In this document: piece after piece, positions 7,536-17,199 of the stretch
Numbering within the stretch: the stretch's first letter is position 1
Layout of the letters: each line of letters starts with the position of its first letter
Origin: Chryseobacterium sp. FP211-J200
GTDB lineage: Bacteria > Bacteroidota > Bacteroidia > Flavobacteriales > Weeksellaceae
DNA: 64,000 nt
Assembly: GCF_001643375.1 (NCBI RefSeq)
Contig: NZ_LSHB01000056.1
Location: forward strand, 186,001-250,000
Direction of reading: 5' to 3'
The notes under the pieces: model-generated
What the model saw: the letters and a program-made list of their open reading frames with translations, nothing else
The model's database searches: none
Told to the model about the DNA's origin: nothing
Made by a program: the position numbers and the translations under genes

Positions 7536-9209
7536 ATGAAAAAACATCCTAAAGGCCTACCCTATCTATTTTTCACAGAAATGTGGGAACGTTTTGGTTA
7601 TTATTTGATTTTGGGGATTTTTGTCCTTTATGTTATTGAACCGAACGGCGACAAAGGCGGACTTGGATTGCCAGATAAAATGGCTGATGATGTTTTCGGA
7701 ACTTACATCGCATTGACTTATTTGACACCTTTTCTCGGTGGTTTTCTTGCAGAAAGACTTTTTGGCTACATCAAATCCATTTATCTTGGTGGCGTTTTGA
7801 TGGCAGCTGGTTATATTGGTTTGGGAATATTCAAAGAATTGCCATTATTTTACGGTTCATTAGGATTAATTATCATTGGAAATGGTTTTTTCAAACCGAC
7901 GATTTCTACGATTTTGGGGAATCTTTACTCTGAAGAACCTTATAAAAAAAATAAAGATACGGGCTACAATATTTTCTATATGGGAATCAATATTGGGGCG
8001 TTTATCTGCAACATTATTGCTGCTTATATGCGAAATAGATTTGGCTGGGGCGAAGCATTCATCGCAGCCGGAGTCGGGATGTTGATTGGTTTGGTAATTT
8101 TCAGCTTCGGATTGAAGCATATCCGTCACGCTTGCGAAATGAAAGCTGCGAAAGAAGGCGACAGCAAGATTTCTGACGTTTTATTAAAAGTCTTTTTACC
8201 AGCTTTAATTGTTGGTGCCATTGGTTGGGTAATTCCAGGCAATATCTTTGGGAGTGATAGTACAGACGCGTTTATTTTCGCTTGTGTCCCTGTGATTTAT
8301 TTCTATGTTTCACTTTACTTCAAAGCACATCAGGACGAGAAAAGGTCTATTGGCGCTTTGCTGATGATATTCCTGGTGTGTATGTTTTTCTGGGCGATTT
8401 TCAAACAGAACGGAACGGCCCTGACACGTTGGGCAAATTACTATACCGACAGAAGTATTCCTGAGAAATTAGTTGAACCAATGCGTGGCATTTATATGCT
8501 TGATGGAAAGGATGGAACAACCGGAAAATCCTTTGAAGACAAAGAAGTCGCCGTTTATGATGACCAATTCCGTTCTCAGAAAAATGAAGCTGGCGAGACC
8601 ATCAAAGTGTCTGGTAAAGACGTTTATTTTAAAAACATTAATCCAGAAGAACGTGCTCAATTAGCTACAAATCCTAAACAGGAAGTTTACCTTTTCAATA
8701 CCGAACTTTTCCAATCCGTGAATCCGTTTTGGGTAATTGTCCTCACGCCAGTGATTGTCGGATTCTGGGCATTATTCAGAAAGCGTGGAAAAGAACCAAC
8801 GACGCCTACCAAAATCATGATAGGCCTTTTCATTACAGCATTATCCTGCCTTGTGATGGTAGGCGCTGTGTTTGCCGGACAAAACGGAGCTGTAAAAGTA
8901 TCACCACTTTGGCTGGTTGCCAGTTACGGTGTTGTGACGATTGGAGAACTTTGCCTTTCACCGATGGGATTGTCTGTGGTTTCAAAATTGTCACCAGCAA
9001 GATTGACAGCCTTGATGATGGGTGGCTTTTTCCTTGCCAACTCTGTTGGGAACAAACTTTCCGGAATCCTTGCCAGCACTTGGTACAATTATGAAAATAA
9101 AGAATATTACTTCCTTGTCAATTTCGCCTTGTTGATTTTCGCTTTTGTTTTAGGGATTTTTATGTTGAAGTTTCTAAATAAAGTGATGAAGGAAAATGGT
9201 GTGGATTAA
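7536..9209 (+). CDS. POT-family proton-coupled peptide transporter (copy 1)
   Basis: A 557-residue inner-membrane transporter of the PTR2/POT family, which imports di- and tripeptides with protons. The proton-coupling ExxERFxYY motif is at the N-terminus (EMWERFGYY), and the family signature occurs as GNGFFKPTISTILG followed by FYMGINIGAF. About 12-14 membrane helices are visible, with a long hydrophilic loop near residues 310-390. It is the first of three paralogues in 7 kb; the others are at 9964 and 12792. KPTI replaces the more usual KPNI of the other two copies, which could reflect a different substrate preference (inference). Confidence 0.92.
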   Translation: MKKHPKGLPYLFFTEMWERFGYYLILGIFVLYVIEPNGDKGGLGLPDKMADDVFGTYIALTYLTPFLGGFLAERLFGYIKSIYLGGVLMAAGYIGLGIFKELPLFYGSLGLIIIGNGFFKPTISTILGNLYSEEPYKKNKDTGYNIFYMGINIGAFICNIIAAYMRNRFGWGEAFIAAGVGMLIGLVIFSFGLKHIRHACEMKAAKEGDSKISDVLLKVFLPALIVGAIGWVIPGNIFGSDSTDAFIFACVPVIYFYVSLYFKAHQDEKRSIGALLMIFLVCMFFWAIFKQNGTALTRWANYYTDRSIPEKLVEPMRGIYMLDGKDGTTGKSFEDKEVAVYDDQFRSQKNEAGETIKVSGKDVYFKNINPEERAQLATNPKQEVYLFNTELFQSVNPFWVIVLTPVIVGFWALFRKRGKEPTTPTKIMIGLFITALSCLVMVGAVFAGQNGAVKVSPLWLVASYGVVTIGELCLSPMGLSVVSKLSPARLTALMMGGFFLANSVGNKLSGILASTWYNYENKEYYFLVNFALLIFAFVLGIFMLKFLNKVMKENGVD

Positions 9210-9272
9210 ATAAAATCCAAGATACTAGACTCAAGACATTAGACTAAAATCATTTCGAATTATCGAATTATC

Positions 9273-9363
9273 GCAGCCCGACTTGAACGGAGCTCATTTT
9301 TTGTGGCCGGAAAAGCGATGGCAAAAAATAGCGGGAGTGGAAGGCGGAAAAGCTGCCCAAATT
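9273..9363. repeat. Interspersed intergenic palindromic repeat, copy B
   Basis: Starts GCAGCCCGACTTGA and ends GGAAGGCGGAAAAGCTGCCC, so GCAGC/GCTGC forms inverted ends. It matches the outer parts of the repeat at 46100-46203 in the same orientation, with a shorter, different centre. It lies between a convergent POT gene and an acetyltransferase gene. Confidence 0.7.
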
Positions 9364-9372
9364 ACTATTCAG

Positions 9373-9855
9373 TTATATTTTCTGAAAAGCCAATCTAGGC
9401 GTTCCATCTGCCACATAGATGATTCCGCATTTTTCGTAGCCTAATTTTTCCAAAACCTTTTGCATCGGAATATTAGTTTCGTGCGTATCGATTCTAATGT
9501 TCGGGAATTGGGAGAAACACCATTCGAAGCAGAATTTTGCGACGCCTTTTGCTTTTCCGTTGGATGCCAATCTGTGGATGACGCCGTATTTTTCGTCATT
9601 CAGCCAAGCGCCATTTTCAATTACTGCATAATTTGGGTCGGCACCGATAATGAAATCAAATGTCGCAACAACCTCATCATCTTCAAAAATCAAAAAATTA
9701 AATCCATTCTCAATGCTTTCCAACATCAAGTCCCTGGAAGGATAACCATTGGTCCATTGGATTAAGTTTCCGCTTTCTCGCATCAGCTGTCTGGCTGTGT
9801 CTATACAGCTCATTATTTGGTTGATATCTTCGGGATTTGATTTTCTGATTTCCAT
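9373..9855 (-). CDS. GNAT-family N-acetyltransferase
   Basis: A 160-residue acetyl-CoA-dependent acetyltransferase; substrate unknown. The GNAT fold is visible: the N-terminal IRKSNPEDINQI strand-helix, a central AVIENGAWL strand, the acetyl-CoA loop region (HRLASNGKAKGVAKFCFEW) and the C-terminal DTHETNIPMQKVLEKLGYEKCG. I chose the methionine at 9855 (MEIRKSN) because homologues usually begin just before IRK; the frame stays open 14 codons further upstream. It lies between two POT genes on the opposite strand. Confidence 0.85.
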   Translation of the reverse strand: MEIRKSNPEDINQIMSCIDTARQLMRESGNLIQWTNGYPSRDLMLESIENGFNFLIFEDDEVVATFDFIIGADPNYAVIENGAWLNDEKYGVIHRLASNGKAKGVAKFCFEWCFSQFPNIRIDTHETNIPMQKVLEKLGYEKCGIIYVADGTPRLAFQKI

Positions 9856-9925
9856 AATTTTAAGATTATCGGGTGTAATTGTGTTAATCGGCTGCAATTT
9901 AGCTTTCCCGTTTATGAAAAAAAAC

Positions 9926-9933
9926 TATATTTG
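9926..9933 (+). promoter_or_regulatory. -7 box for the second POT gene
   Basis: TATATTTG, an exact TAnnTTTG match, about 30 bases before the start codon at 9964. Confidence 0.5.
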
Positions 9934-9963
9934 TTACCTTTAAGAAAATTTAACAATTAAAAT

Positions 9964-11682
9964 ATGGATACAGCGGTACAAGCTAAACAAAAGCATCCAA
10001 AAGGTCTTTGGGTATTATTCGGCACGGAAATGTGGGAGCGTTTTAATTTTTACGGAATGAGGGCATTGTTGACGCTCTTTATGGTAAATTCTCTCCTTAT
10101 TAAAGAGGCAGATGCGGCAATTATTTATGGTGGCTTTTTAGCATTGTGTTATTTGACTCCACTATTGGGCGGTTTCATCGCTGATAAGTATATTGGAAAC
10201 AGAAATGCCATTTTGGTGGGCGGTAGTTTGATGGCGATTGGACAATTACTTTTGTTCTTCAGTGCCTCGACATTTTCCACTAATCTTGGCGGTGCGAAAG
10301 GATTGATGTGGTTCGCACTGTTCGTGATCATCTTCGGAAACGGATTCTTCAAACCGAATATTTCATCGATGGTGGGAAGTCTTTATCCAAAACAGGAGAA
10401 ATCTAAACTGGATTCTGCTTTTACGATTTTCTATATGGGAATCAACATCGGAGCGTTTTTGGGTCAGTTCATCTGTCCTTATTTAGGCGATGTGAAAGAT
10501 GCCGGAGGCGTGAGAGATATTTTCGCTTTCAAATGGGGATTCTTAGCGGCTTCTATCGCCATGATGGTAGGAACTGTCACTTTCTTTATCCTTAAAAACA
10601 AATATGTTGTAACACCGGAAGGCCGACCAATTGGTGGTTTACCAAAAAACAACACGAGCGAGGATTTTGAAGAAGGCGAAACACAAACGGCTAAATTCTC
10701 TGGTCAAAATATGGGAATCGCAGCATTGTTATTTGTAGCGCTTTTCTTTGTTTTCAGATATATTTTGGTGAGCGAATTTGGTTTCAGCTCTGTGGGAATG
10801 GGACAATTGATCAAAGGAATTATCTATCCATTCATCTACGCAGCCGGGATTTCATTGGCATTCTTGATCATGAGCTCTGCCGAAAATAAAGTAGAGAGAC
10901 AAAGAATCTGGGTAATCTATATCGTATCATTCTTTATCATATTCTTCTGGGCAGCTTTTGAGCAGGCTGGTTCATCATTGACCTTCATTGCTGACAACCA
11001 AACCGACAGAGATATCTTTGGCTGGAATATGCCGCCATCTATGGTTCAAATCTTCAACGGAATGTTTGTTGTGGCTTTGGCTTTACCATTCAGTTTGCTT
11101 TGGGATAAATTGAGAGCACAAGGAAAAGAGCCCGTTTCGCCAATGAAGCAGGCGATTGGTTTGGCATTGATTGCTTTATCCTATTTCATCATCGCTTACA
11201 ACGTAAAAGACCTTGGCAACACCGGACTATTGGCTATCAAATGGCTAATGTTACTATATCTGATCCAGACAATGGGTGAACTTTGTTTATCACCAATCGG
11301 CTTATCTTTGGTAGGAAAATTGGCGCCAAAGAGATTTGCATCTTTATTATATGGGGTTTTCTTTATCTCTAATGCCGCTGGTTATGCATTAGCAGGTTCA
11401 TTGGGAGCAATCATCCCAGCAACAGGAGACAAATTTGTAAAAGCAGAAAAACTAGGTGTTAATCTTCAAGACGTTTTAGACAAAAAAGTAACCTTGACAC
11501 CTGAGCAGGTCGCTTTGTTCGAAAAAGAGCAATTACCAATCGCCAACACTACTTTCGCAGGCGTTGAGATCCATAACTTGTTTGAGTTCTTTATGGTATT
11601 CGTAGTACTTTGTGGAATTGCTTCTGTGATTTTGGCAATCCTATCTCCGAGATTAAAGAAAATGATGCACGGACTGAGTTAA
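9964..11682 (+). CDS. POT-family proton-coupled peptide transporter (copy 2)
   Basis: A 572-residue inner-membrane di-/tripeptide:proton symporter. It has the ExxERF motif (EMWERFNFYG), the signature GNGFFKPNISSMVG and FYMGINIGAFLG, and multiple membrane helices. Compared with copies 1 and 3 it has an inserted hydrophilic segment near residues 480-530 before the last membrane helix. It has its own TAnnTTTG promoter and ends in a strong palindromic terminator, so it is a single-gene unit. Confidence 0.93.
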   Translation: MDTAVQAKQKHPKGLWVLFGTEMWERFNFYGMRALLTLFMVNSLLIKEADAAIIYGGFLALCYLTPLLGGFIADKYIGNRNAILVGGSLMAIGQLLLFFSASTFSTNLGGAKGLMWFALFVIIFGNGFFKPNISSMVGSLYPKQEKSKLDSAFTIFYMGINIGAFLGQFICPYLGDVKDAGGVRDIFAFKWGFLAASIAMMVGTVTFFILKNKYVVTPEGRPIGGLPKNNTSEDFEEGETQTAKFSGQNMGIAALLFVALFFVFRYILVSEFGFSSVGMGQLIKGIIYPFIYAAGISLAFLIMSSAENKVERQRIWVIYIVSFFIIFFWAAFEQAGSSLTFIADNQTDRDIFGWNMPPSMVQIFNGMFVVALALPFSLLWDKLRAQGKEPVSPMKQAIGLALIALSYFIIAYNVKDLGNTGLLAIKWLMLLYLIQTMGELCLSPIGLSLVGKLAPKRFASLLYGVFFISNAAGYALAGSLGAIIPATGDKFVKAEKLGVNLQDVLDKKVTLTPEQVALFEKEQLPIANTTFAGVEIHNLFEFFMVFVVLCGIASVILAILSPRLKKMMHGLS

Positions 11683-11704
11683 AATCCGACCAACATAAAA
11701 TTAT

Positions 11705-11735
11705 AAAACCACCGAATATTCGGTGGTTTTTTGTT
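11705..11735 (+). terminator. Terminator after the second POT gene
   Basis: A perfect 26-base palindrome at 11705-11730 with the core ACCACCGAATATTCGGTGGT followed by TTGTT. It ends 13 bases before the next gene's start at 11744. Confidence 0.85.
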
Positions 11736-11743
11736 AAATTCGT

Positions 11744-12739
11744 ATGATGGAAATCTCAGAAGATTCTTTGTTTCTTTCCGTAAAAGAAATTATAAACCAA
11801 TCGCGCGAACGTGTTTTTCGACTTGCGAATTCTACGCTATTGCTTTCTTATTGGCAGATTGGACAAATTATCGTTGAAGATGAGCAGCAAGGAAAGGGAC
11901 GTGCAACTTATGGAAAATTTGTCTTGAAAAATCTTTCAAAAAAATTGACTTTAGAGTTTGGGAAAGGTTTTGATTATACGAATCTATCTAATATGAGGAA
12001 GTTTTATCAAGCTTTTCCAATTGTTGACACATTGTCTCAACAATTGAGTTGGTCACATTACAGATTGCTGTCAACTCAAGAAAATAAAGAAAAAAGGGAA
12101 TACTATCTTGAAGAAGCAGTCCAAAATAATTGGAATGTTCGCGACCTAAAGAGACAAATCAATTCCCTTGCCTATGAAAGAGTTATTCAGCATAAAAAAT
12201 CTCCCGTTGAAAATATTAACAGTGTTTTAAAAGACCCGTATATTTTTGAATTTTTGGGTTTGAAAACTGATGAAAAAATATCAGAACAAGAAATCGAAAC
12301 TGCAATCATCGACCATATTCAGAAATTCTTGCTGGAGTTTGGGAAAGGTTTTGCTTTCGTAGCGAGACAACTTCATATTGCCACAGACACATCAGATTTC
12401 TACATCGATTTGGTTTTCTACAACTACATTCTAAAATGTTTCGTCATTATTGATTTAAAAACTGGCGAGCTTTCTCATCAGGACATTGGTCAAATAGATA
12501 TGTACGTCAGAATGTACGATGATTTGAAACGAAACGAAGGCGATAATCCTACAATCGGAATTTTACTTTGCTCAGAAAAGGATGAAACCATAGTAAAATA
12601 TTCTGTCCTTAATGATAAAAACAATCTGTTCGCAAGCAAATATCTGCTCTATCTTCCGAAGGAGGAAGAGCTTAAACAAATCATCGACCAAGATAGAATT
12701 CGTTTTGAGCTCGAACAAGAAGATAAAAAATCAAAATAA
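11744..12739 (+). CDS. YhcG/DUF1016-family PD-(D/E)XK nuclease-like protein
   Basis: A 331-residue protein of the DUF1016/YhcG family. The N-terminal half (about 1-160) is the DUF1016_N domain: WQIGQIIVEDEQQGKGRATYG, the LSNMRKFYQAFP helix and LSWSHYRLL. The C-terminal half is a PD-(D/E)XK nuclease-type fold with DFYIDLVFYN, then VIIDLKTGEL, holding the Asp...Asp-x-Lys residues expected at the active site. Members are found in bacterial chromosomes and near restriction or mobile loci; the cellular role is not settled. Two ATG codons lie in tandem at the start. It sits alone between two peptide transporter genes, directly after a terminator, with no restriction or methylase gene nearby, so recent insertion is possible. 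Confidence 0.88.
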   Translation: MMEISEDSLFLSVKEIINQSRERVFRLANSTLLLSYWQIGQIIVEDEQQGKGRATYGKFVLKNLSKKLTLEFGKGFDYTNLSNMRKFYQAFPIVDTLSQQLSWSHYRLLSTQENKEKREYYLEEAVQNNWNVRDLKRQINSLAYERVIQHKKSPVENINSVLKDPYIFEFLGLKTDEKISEQEIETAIIDHIQKFLLEFGKGFAFVARQLHIATDTSDFYIDLVFYNYILKCFVIIDLKTGELSHQDIGQIDMYVRMYDDLKRNEGDNPTIGILLCSEKDETIVKYSVLNDKNNLFASKYLLYLPKEEELKQIIDQDRIRFELEQEDKKSK

Positions 12740-12791
12740 TAAATGCGTGACACACTAGGTCACAAATTAAATCAATTGTCATCAATCATCT

Positions 12792-14303
12792 ATGAACTTA
12801 ACTCTCGAACAAATACAGGATTTCAAAGGAAAATATCCAAAACAAATCTGGTCACTCTTTTTCTCCGAAATGTGGGAACGATTCTGCTTCTACGGAATGC
12901 GCGGAATGCTGGTTTTCTTTATGATTTCTCAACTTAAATTCGATGATGAGCAAGCGAACTTACAATACGGTGCAACGCAGGCCTTTGTTTATGCTTTTAC
13001 ATTTGTGGGCGGCATATTTGCTGATAAGATTCTAGGCTTTAGGAAATCTCTATTTTGGGGTGGATTGCTGATGATTGTTGGAAGTTTGATTTTAGCAACC
13101 AATCCACACGATTATTTCTTCCTCGGGATTTCGTTTACCGTCGTAGGAACAGGTTTTTTCAAACCGAATATTTCCACAATGGTGGGGAAATTATACAGAT
13201 CCGGAGATTCCAGAACCGATGCCGGATTTTCGCTTTTCTATGCGGGAATCAATCTGGGAGCGCTTTTAGGCGGTTATCTATGTATTGCCATTGGAAAAGG
13301 CGAAATGTTATCACACCTAATCCCAGAACACAAAAGATGGAATGTGGCTTTCGGTTTGGCCGCAATTGTAATGGTGGTTTCTTTAATTAATTTCATTTTT
13401 ACGCAAAGACAGTTGGGTCCCATCGGACTTCAACCTCAAAAATTGAACTCCGACGGCACTTTCTCACCTTTAGCAAAATGGAATGAGTACAGCGTCTATA
13501 TTTTATCATTGATTTTTGTTCCATTAATTATGATAATGGTCTCCGTCCCACAATACACCGATTATTTTATGTGGACTGTCGGACCTTTGACCTTGATTTA
13601 TTTGTTTTATGAAATGACAAAAGTGACGTCATCCGAAAGAAACAAACTTTGGGCGGCCTTGGTTTTCATTATTTTCTCCATCGTTTTCTGGGGAATCTAC
13701 GAGCAATCTGGAGGTTCATTAAGCATTTTTGCTGCAAACAATCTCAACAAAGATTTATTAGGATTAGACCCAAATGGCGTGAATAATTCCGGAGGTGCTT
13801 TCTTCATTATTTTCCTTGCGCCAATCGTTGGTTTGCTGTGGATTTGGCTTAGCAAAAGAAAATTGGAACCAAATACATTAATCAAATTTGGTTTAGGATT
13901 CATCTTTCTTGGTTTGGGATATTACGTCCTTTTCGCAACCAAATTCTTTGCAACTTTACAAGGAATCACTTCTCTTAATATTTTTACAATTGCCTTGCTA
14001 GTAATCACTTTCGGCGAATTGTGCCTTTCGCCTATCGGATTATCGATTATGACGAAGCTTTCTACAGAAAAACTACAGGGAATGATGATGGGAATGTGGT
14101 TTTTGGCTTCCGCTTACGGACAATACGTGGCTGGACAAATTGGTGCAGGAATGGCAAAAGTAAAAACTGGCGCCAACAATTACGACGCACTCATCACTTA
14201 CACCGATGGATACAAACAATTAGGTTTATACGCCCTGATTGCAGGCGTTGTGCTAATTTTGATTTCCCCACTCGTGAAAAAACTAATGCAAGAGGTGAGA
14301 TAA
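12792..14303 (+). CDS. POT-family proton-coupled peptide transporter (copy 3)
   Basis: A 503-residue inner-membrane peptide:proton symporter and the shortest of the three copies. It has EMWERFCFYG, the signature GTGFFKPNISTMVG with LFYAGINLGALLG, and the TFGELCLSPIGLS segment near the C-terminus. It begins 52 bases after the YhcG-like gene and is followed by an exported thioredoxin. I see no clear promoter of its own, so it may be read from upstream of the nuclease gene. Confidence 0.92.
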   Translation: MNLTLEQIQDFKGKYPKQIWSLFFSEMWERFCFYGMRGMLVFFMISQLKFDDEQANLQYGATQAFVYAFTFVGGIFADKILGFRKSLFWGGLLMIVGSLILATNPHDYFFLGISFTVVGTGFFKPNISTMVGKLYRSGDSRTDAGFSLFYAGINLGALLGGYLCIAIGKGEMLSHLIPEHKRWNVAFGLAAIVMVVSLINFIFTQRQLGPIGLQPQKLNSDGTFSPLAKWNEYSVYILSLIFVPLIMIMVSVPQYTDYFMWTVGPLTLIYLFYEMTKVTSSERNKLWAALVFIIFSIVFWGIYEQSGGSLSIFAANNLNKDLLGLDPNGVNNSGGAFFIIFLAPIVGLLWIWLSKRKLEPNTLIKFGLGFIFLGLGYYVLFATKFFATLQGITSLNIFTIALLVITFGELCLSPIGLSIMTKLSTEKLQGMMMGMWFLASAYGQYVAGQIGAGMAKVKTGANNYDALITYTDGYKQLGLYALIAGVVLILISPLVKKLMQEVR

Positions 14304-14341
14304 TGATTTAACTAAAGTCCATTTCAACAATCCAAACACAG

Positions 14342-14878
14342 ATGAAAAAAAATACATTTTTACTTATTCTCCTTCTGATTCCAATCTTTGGGTTTTCGCA
14401 AGTCCAATGGATGACGATTGCCCAAGCGCTGGAAGCTCAGAAAAAGGCCCCTAAAAAAATATTGATTGATTTCTATGCTGACTGGTGCGAGCCGTGCAAA
14501 GAAATGGACAAAAAAACCTACAACCATCCCGAAATCGCCAAGATCATCAATGACAGTTTTTATGCTGTGAAGTTTGAAAGCGATGGCAACGAAGCTGTAA
14601 ATTTCCTAGGACACAAATTCGCAAACCCCGAATACAAAGGCAAAAAAGGCAAATCCACACTTCATCAGTTTTCGAAATATATGAACATCAATATGATTCC
14701 GACGATGATTTTCCTTGATGAAAAAACCGACCCTATCACAAGTCTTTCCGGATTCTTAAAAGCGAAAGAAGTGGAACCATACTTTACAATGATTGCCTCC
14801 GACGAATACAAAACCATCAAATCCAGACAGGAATGGGAAGGTTATCAGAAGAAATTCAGGTCGAAGATCAAGGAATGA
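14342..14878 (+). CDS. Exported thioredoxin-family protein
   Basis: A 178-residue periplasmic thioredoxin-like protein. It has a Sec signal peptide (about 1-19, ending GFSQ), the thioredoxin core ILIDFYADWCEPCKEM with Cys49 and Cys52 as the redox pair (CEPC), and the cis-proline at Pro120 in MIPTMIF. The insertion between these (about 80-110) is typical of the DsbD-gamma/Thioredoxin_7 group. Its likely job is reducing or isomerising disulfides in exported proteins. It follows the third POT gene by 38 bases and may be in its transcript. Confidence 0.85.
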   Translation: MKKNTFLLILLLIPIFGFSQVQWMTIAQALEAQKKAPKKILIDFYADWCEPCKEMDKKTYNHPEIAKIINDSFYAVKFESDGNEAVNFLGHKFANPEYKGKKGKSTLHQFSKYMNINMIPTMIFLDEKTDPITSLSGFLKAKEVEPYFTMIASDEYKTIKSRQEWEGYQKKFRSKIKE

Positions 14879-14993
14879 TTTTTCAGAAGTGAGATATTAG
14901 AATTTAGATGTTAGATTTTGCAAAGTGATGAAACATTCTATTCCTATAAATTCATAAAATTTCCCGAAATTCGTCGGAACAAATTTTCCTTTC

Positions 14994-17081
14994 TTGGCAT
15001 TAGAAACTTCCATAGAATTTCTCAAAGGCATCGGCACCGAACGCGCAAAACTCATCAGAAACGTGTTGGGGATTTCGACTGTGGAAGATTTGCTCACTTT
15101 TTACCCGATCAGATACATCGATAAAAGTAAAATTCACAAGATTGGAAATATCGCCAAAGATACAGAAACAGATATCCAGCTGAAGGGAAAAATCACGGAC
15201 ATTCAGGAAGTGGTTTACGAGAAAGGGAAACGATTGTCTGCTAAATTCCGCGACGAGACCGGAACGATGGATCTCGTCTGGTTCCGATATACGAATTGGA
15301 TGAAAGAAGCGATTCCACTCAATCAAGAAATCTTCATTTTTGGAAAAGTCAATTTTTTTAATGGAAACTTCTCGATGCCTCATCCGGAAATCGAGGTTGA
15401 TGAGAAAAAAGCTTTGCAAGGGACGCTTCTCCCGGTTTATCCAGGAAGTGAAAAGCTGACGAAAAGAGGCATTACGAATAAATTATTTCAAACCGTTATT
15501 TTTAATCTTCTGAAAGATCTACCCAATTTGATTCAGGAAAATCTGCCAGATTACTTGATGAAATCGATGAAGTTGATAGGAAGACTGAATTCCTTTTATT
15601 TCATTCATTTCCCTAAAGATTTAAAACAATTTGATGAAGCCAACAGACGATTGAAGTTTGAGGAAGCTTTCTTTTTCCAACTTGGTTACGGCTTGAAGAA
15701 ACTTCATCAAAAAACAAAGTCCTTCGGAAATCCGTTTCCAATCGTCGGCGAATATTTCACCAATTTTTACGAAAATAATCTTCCGTTTGAACTCACGAAT
15801 GCTCAAAAACGCGTTCTGAAAGAAATCAGGATCGATATGAAACGGTCGACCCAAATGAACCGATTGCTTCAAGGCGACGTTGGTTCGGGGAAAACAATGG
15901 TGGCGTTATTAACTATGCTGATTGCGATGGACAACGGTTTCCAATCTTGTTTGATGGCGCCGACGGAAATATTGGCTCAGCAACATTTTAATTCAATCAA
16001 AGAATTACTACAAAATACGAATATCAACGTCCGACTTTTGACCGGTTCTTCCAAAACTGCGGAAAGAAAAATCATCCACGAAGAATTGGAAAACGGGCAA
16101 CTTTCTATACTGATTGGAACGCACGCACTTTTGGAGGACAAAGTAAAATTCCAGAATCTTGGTTTGGCAATTATTGACGAACAGCACAGATTTGGTGTAG
16201 CTCAGCGGGCGAAACTATGGGCAAAAAATAATATTCCACCCCATATTCTAGTAATGACTGCAACGCCGATTCCACGGACTTTGGCGATGAGTTTTTATTC
16301 CGATTTGGATGTGTCTGTGATTGATGAAATGCCGGTCGGAAGAAAACCAATCATCACCGCTCACAGACGGGAAAAAGACCGACTTTCGGTTTATAATTTC
16401 TGCCGGGAAGAGATTGAGAAAGGCCGACAGATCTATTTCGTCTATCCGCTCATCGAGGAATCTGAGACTTTGGATTACAAGAATCTAATGGAAGGTTTGG
16501 AAAGCGTAATGAACTTTTTCAAAAGTTACAATGTGACGATGGTTCACGGTAGAATGAAGCCTGCTGAGAAAGATGCGAATATGCAATATTTTGCTTCCGG
16601 ACAGGCACAAATTATGGTGGCGACAACTGTAATTGAAGTTGGCGTGAACGTTCCGAATGCGTCTGTAATGGTCATTGAAAGTTCGGAGCGATTCGGATTG
16701 TCACAGCTTCACCAGTTGCGTGGACGCGTTGGTAGAGGCGCAGAACAAAGTTATTGCATCCTGATGACGGGCGATAAACTAAGCAAAGAAAGCCGAACCA
16801 GAATCAAAACGATGGTGGCGACGACGGACGGTTTCAAAATCTCGGAAGTGGATATGGAATTGCGTGGACCTGGCGATATTCTCGGGACTCAGCAAAGTGG
16901 TGTTGTGGATTTTAAAAAGTTGAGTTTGATAGAAGATTCTGCCATCATCAAAGCTTCAAAACTGGCTGTGGAAAAGATATTGGAACAAGATGCACTTCTC
17001 ACGCGTCCCGACAATCAGATGATGAAGCAATATTACATCAAGCAATATAAAGGGAAAAATAAGTGGTCGCAGATTAGCTAA
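14994..17081 (+). CDS. recG: ATP-dependent DNA helicase RecG
   Basis: A 695-residue superfamily 2 helicase that remodels stalled replication forks and Holliday junctions. An N-terminal wedge/OB domain occupies about residues 1-230. Walker A is GDVGSGKT (Lys300), the DEAD-type box is DEQH at 395-398, and MTATPIPRT and the C-terminal QLRGRVGRG motif are all visible. No ATG fits the family N-terminus; TTG at 14994 gives MALETSIEFLKGIG, which matches the usual start, so I chose it. Upstream is a 115-base spacer with TTAGA-rich low-complexity DNA. Confidence 0.95.
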   Translation: MALETSIEFLKGIGTERAKLIRNVLGISTVEDLLTFYPIRYIDKSKIHKIGNIAKDTETDIQLKGKITDIQEVVYEKGKRLSAKFRDETGTMDLVWFRYTNWMKEAIPLNQEIFIFGKVNFFNGNFSMPHPEIEVDEKKALQGTLLPVYPGSEKLTKRGITNKLFQTVIFNLLKDLPNLIQENLPDYLMKSMKLIGRLNSFYFIHFPKDLKQFDEANRRLKFEEAFFFQLGYGLKKLHQKTKSFGNPFPIVGEYFTNFYENNLPFELTNAQKRVLKEIRIDMKRSTQMNRLLQGDVGSGKTMVALLTMLIAMDNGFQSCLMAPTEILAQQHFNSIKELLQNTNINVRLLTGSSKTAERKIIHEELENGQLSILIGTHALLEDKVKFQNLGLAIIDEQHRFGVAQRAKLWAKNNIPPHILVMTATPIPRTLAMSFYSDLDVSVIDEMPVGRKPIITAHRREKDRLSVYNFCREEIEKGRQIYFVYPLIEESETLDYKNLMEGLESVMNFFKSYNVTMVHGRMKPAEKDANMQYFASGQAQIMVATTVIEVGVNVPNASVMVIESSERFGLSQLHQLRGRVGRGAEQSYCILMTGDKLSKESRTRIKTMVATTDGFKISEVDMELRGPGDILGTQQSGVVDFKKLSLIEDSAIIKASKLAVEKILEQDALLTRPDNQMMKQYYIKQYKGKNKWSQIS

Positions 17082-17199
17082 ATCCATTAAGAATGTACTC
17101 CCAACATCTGGATAGTGACCCGCATCAATCGTTAATTCATTTGCAAATAGTTTTCAGACACGGCCGTAAAGTGCTGATATTAAACAAAATGTACTTGAT

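Noticed and set aside
11744-12739. A defence island around the YhcG-type nuclease
   Set aside because: The flanking genes are peptide transporters and no other defence gene is nearby, so there is no support for an island.
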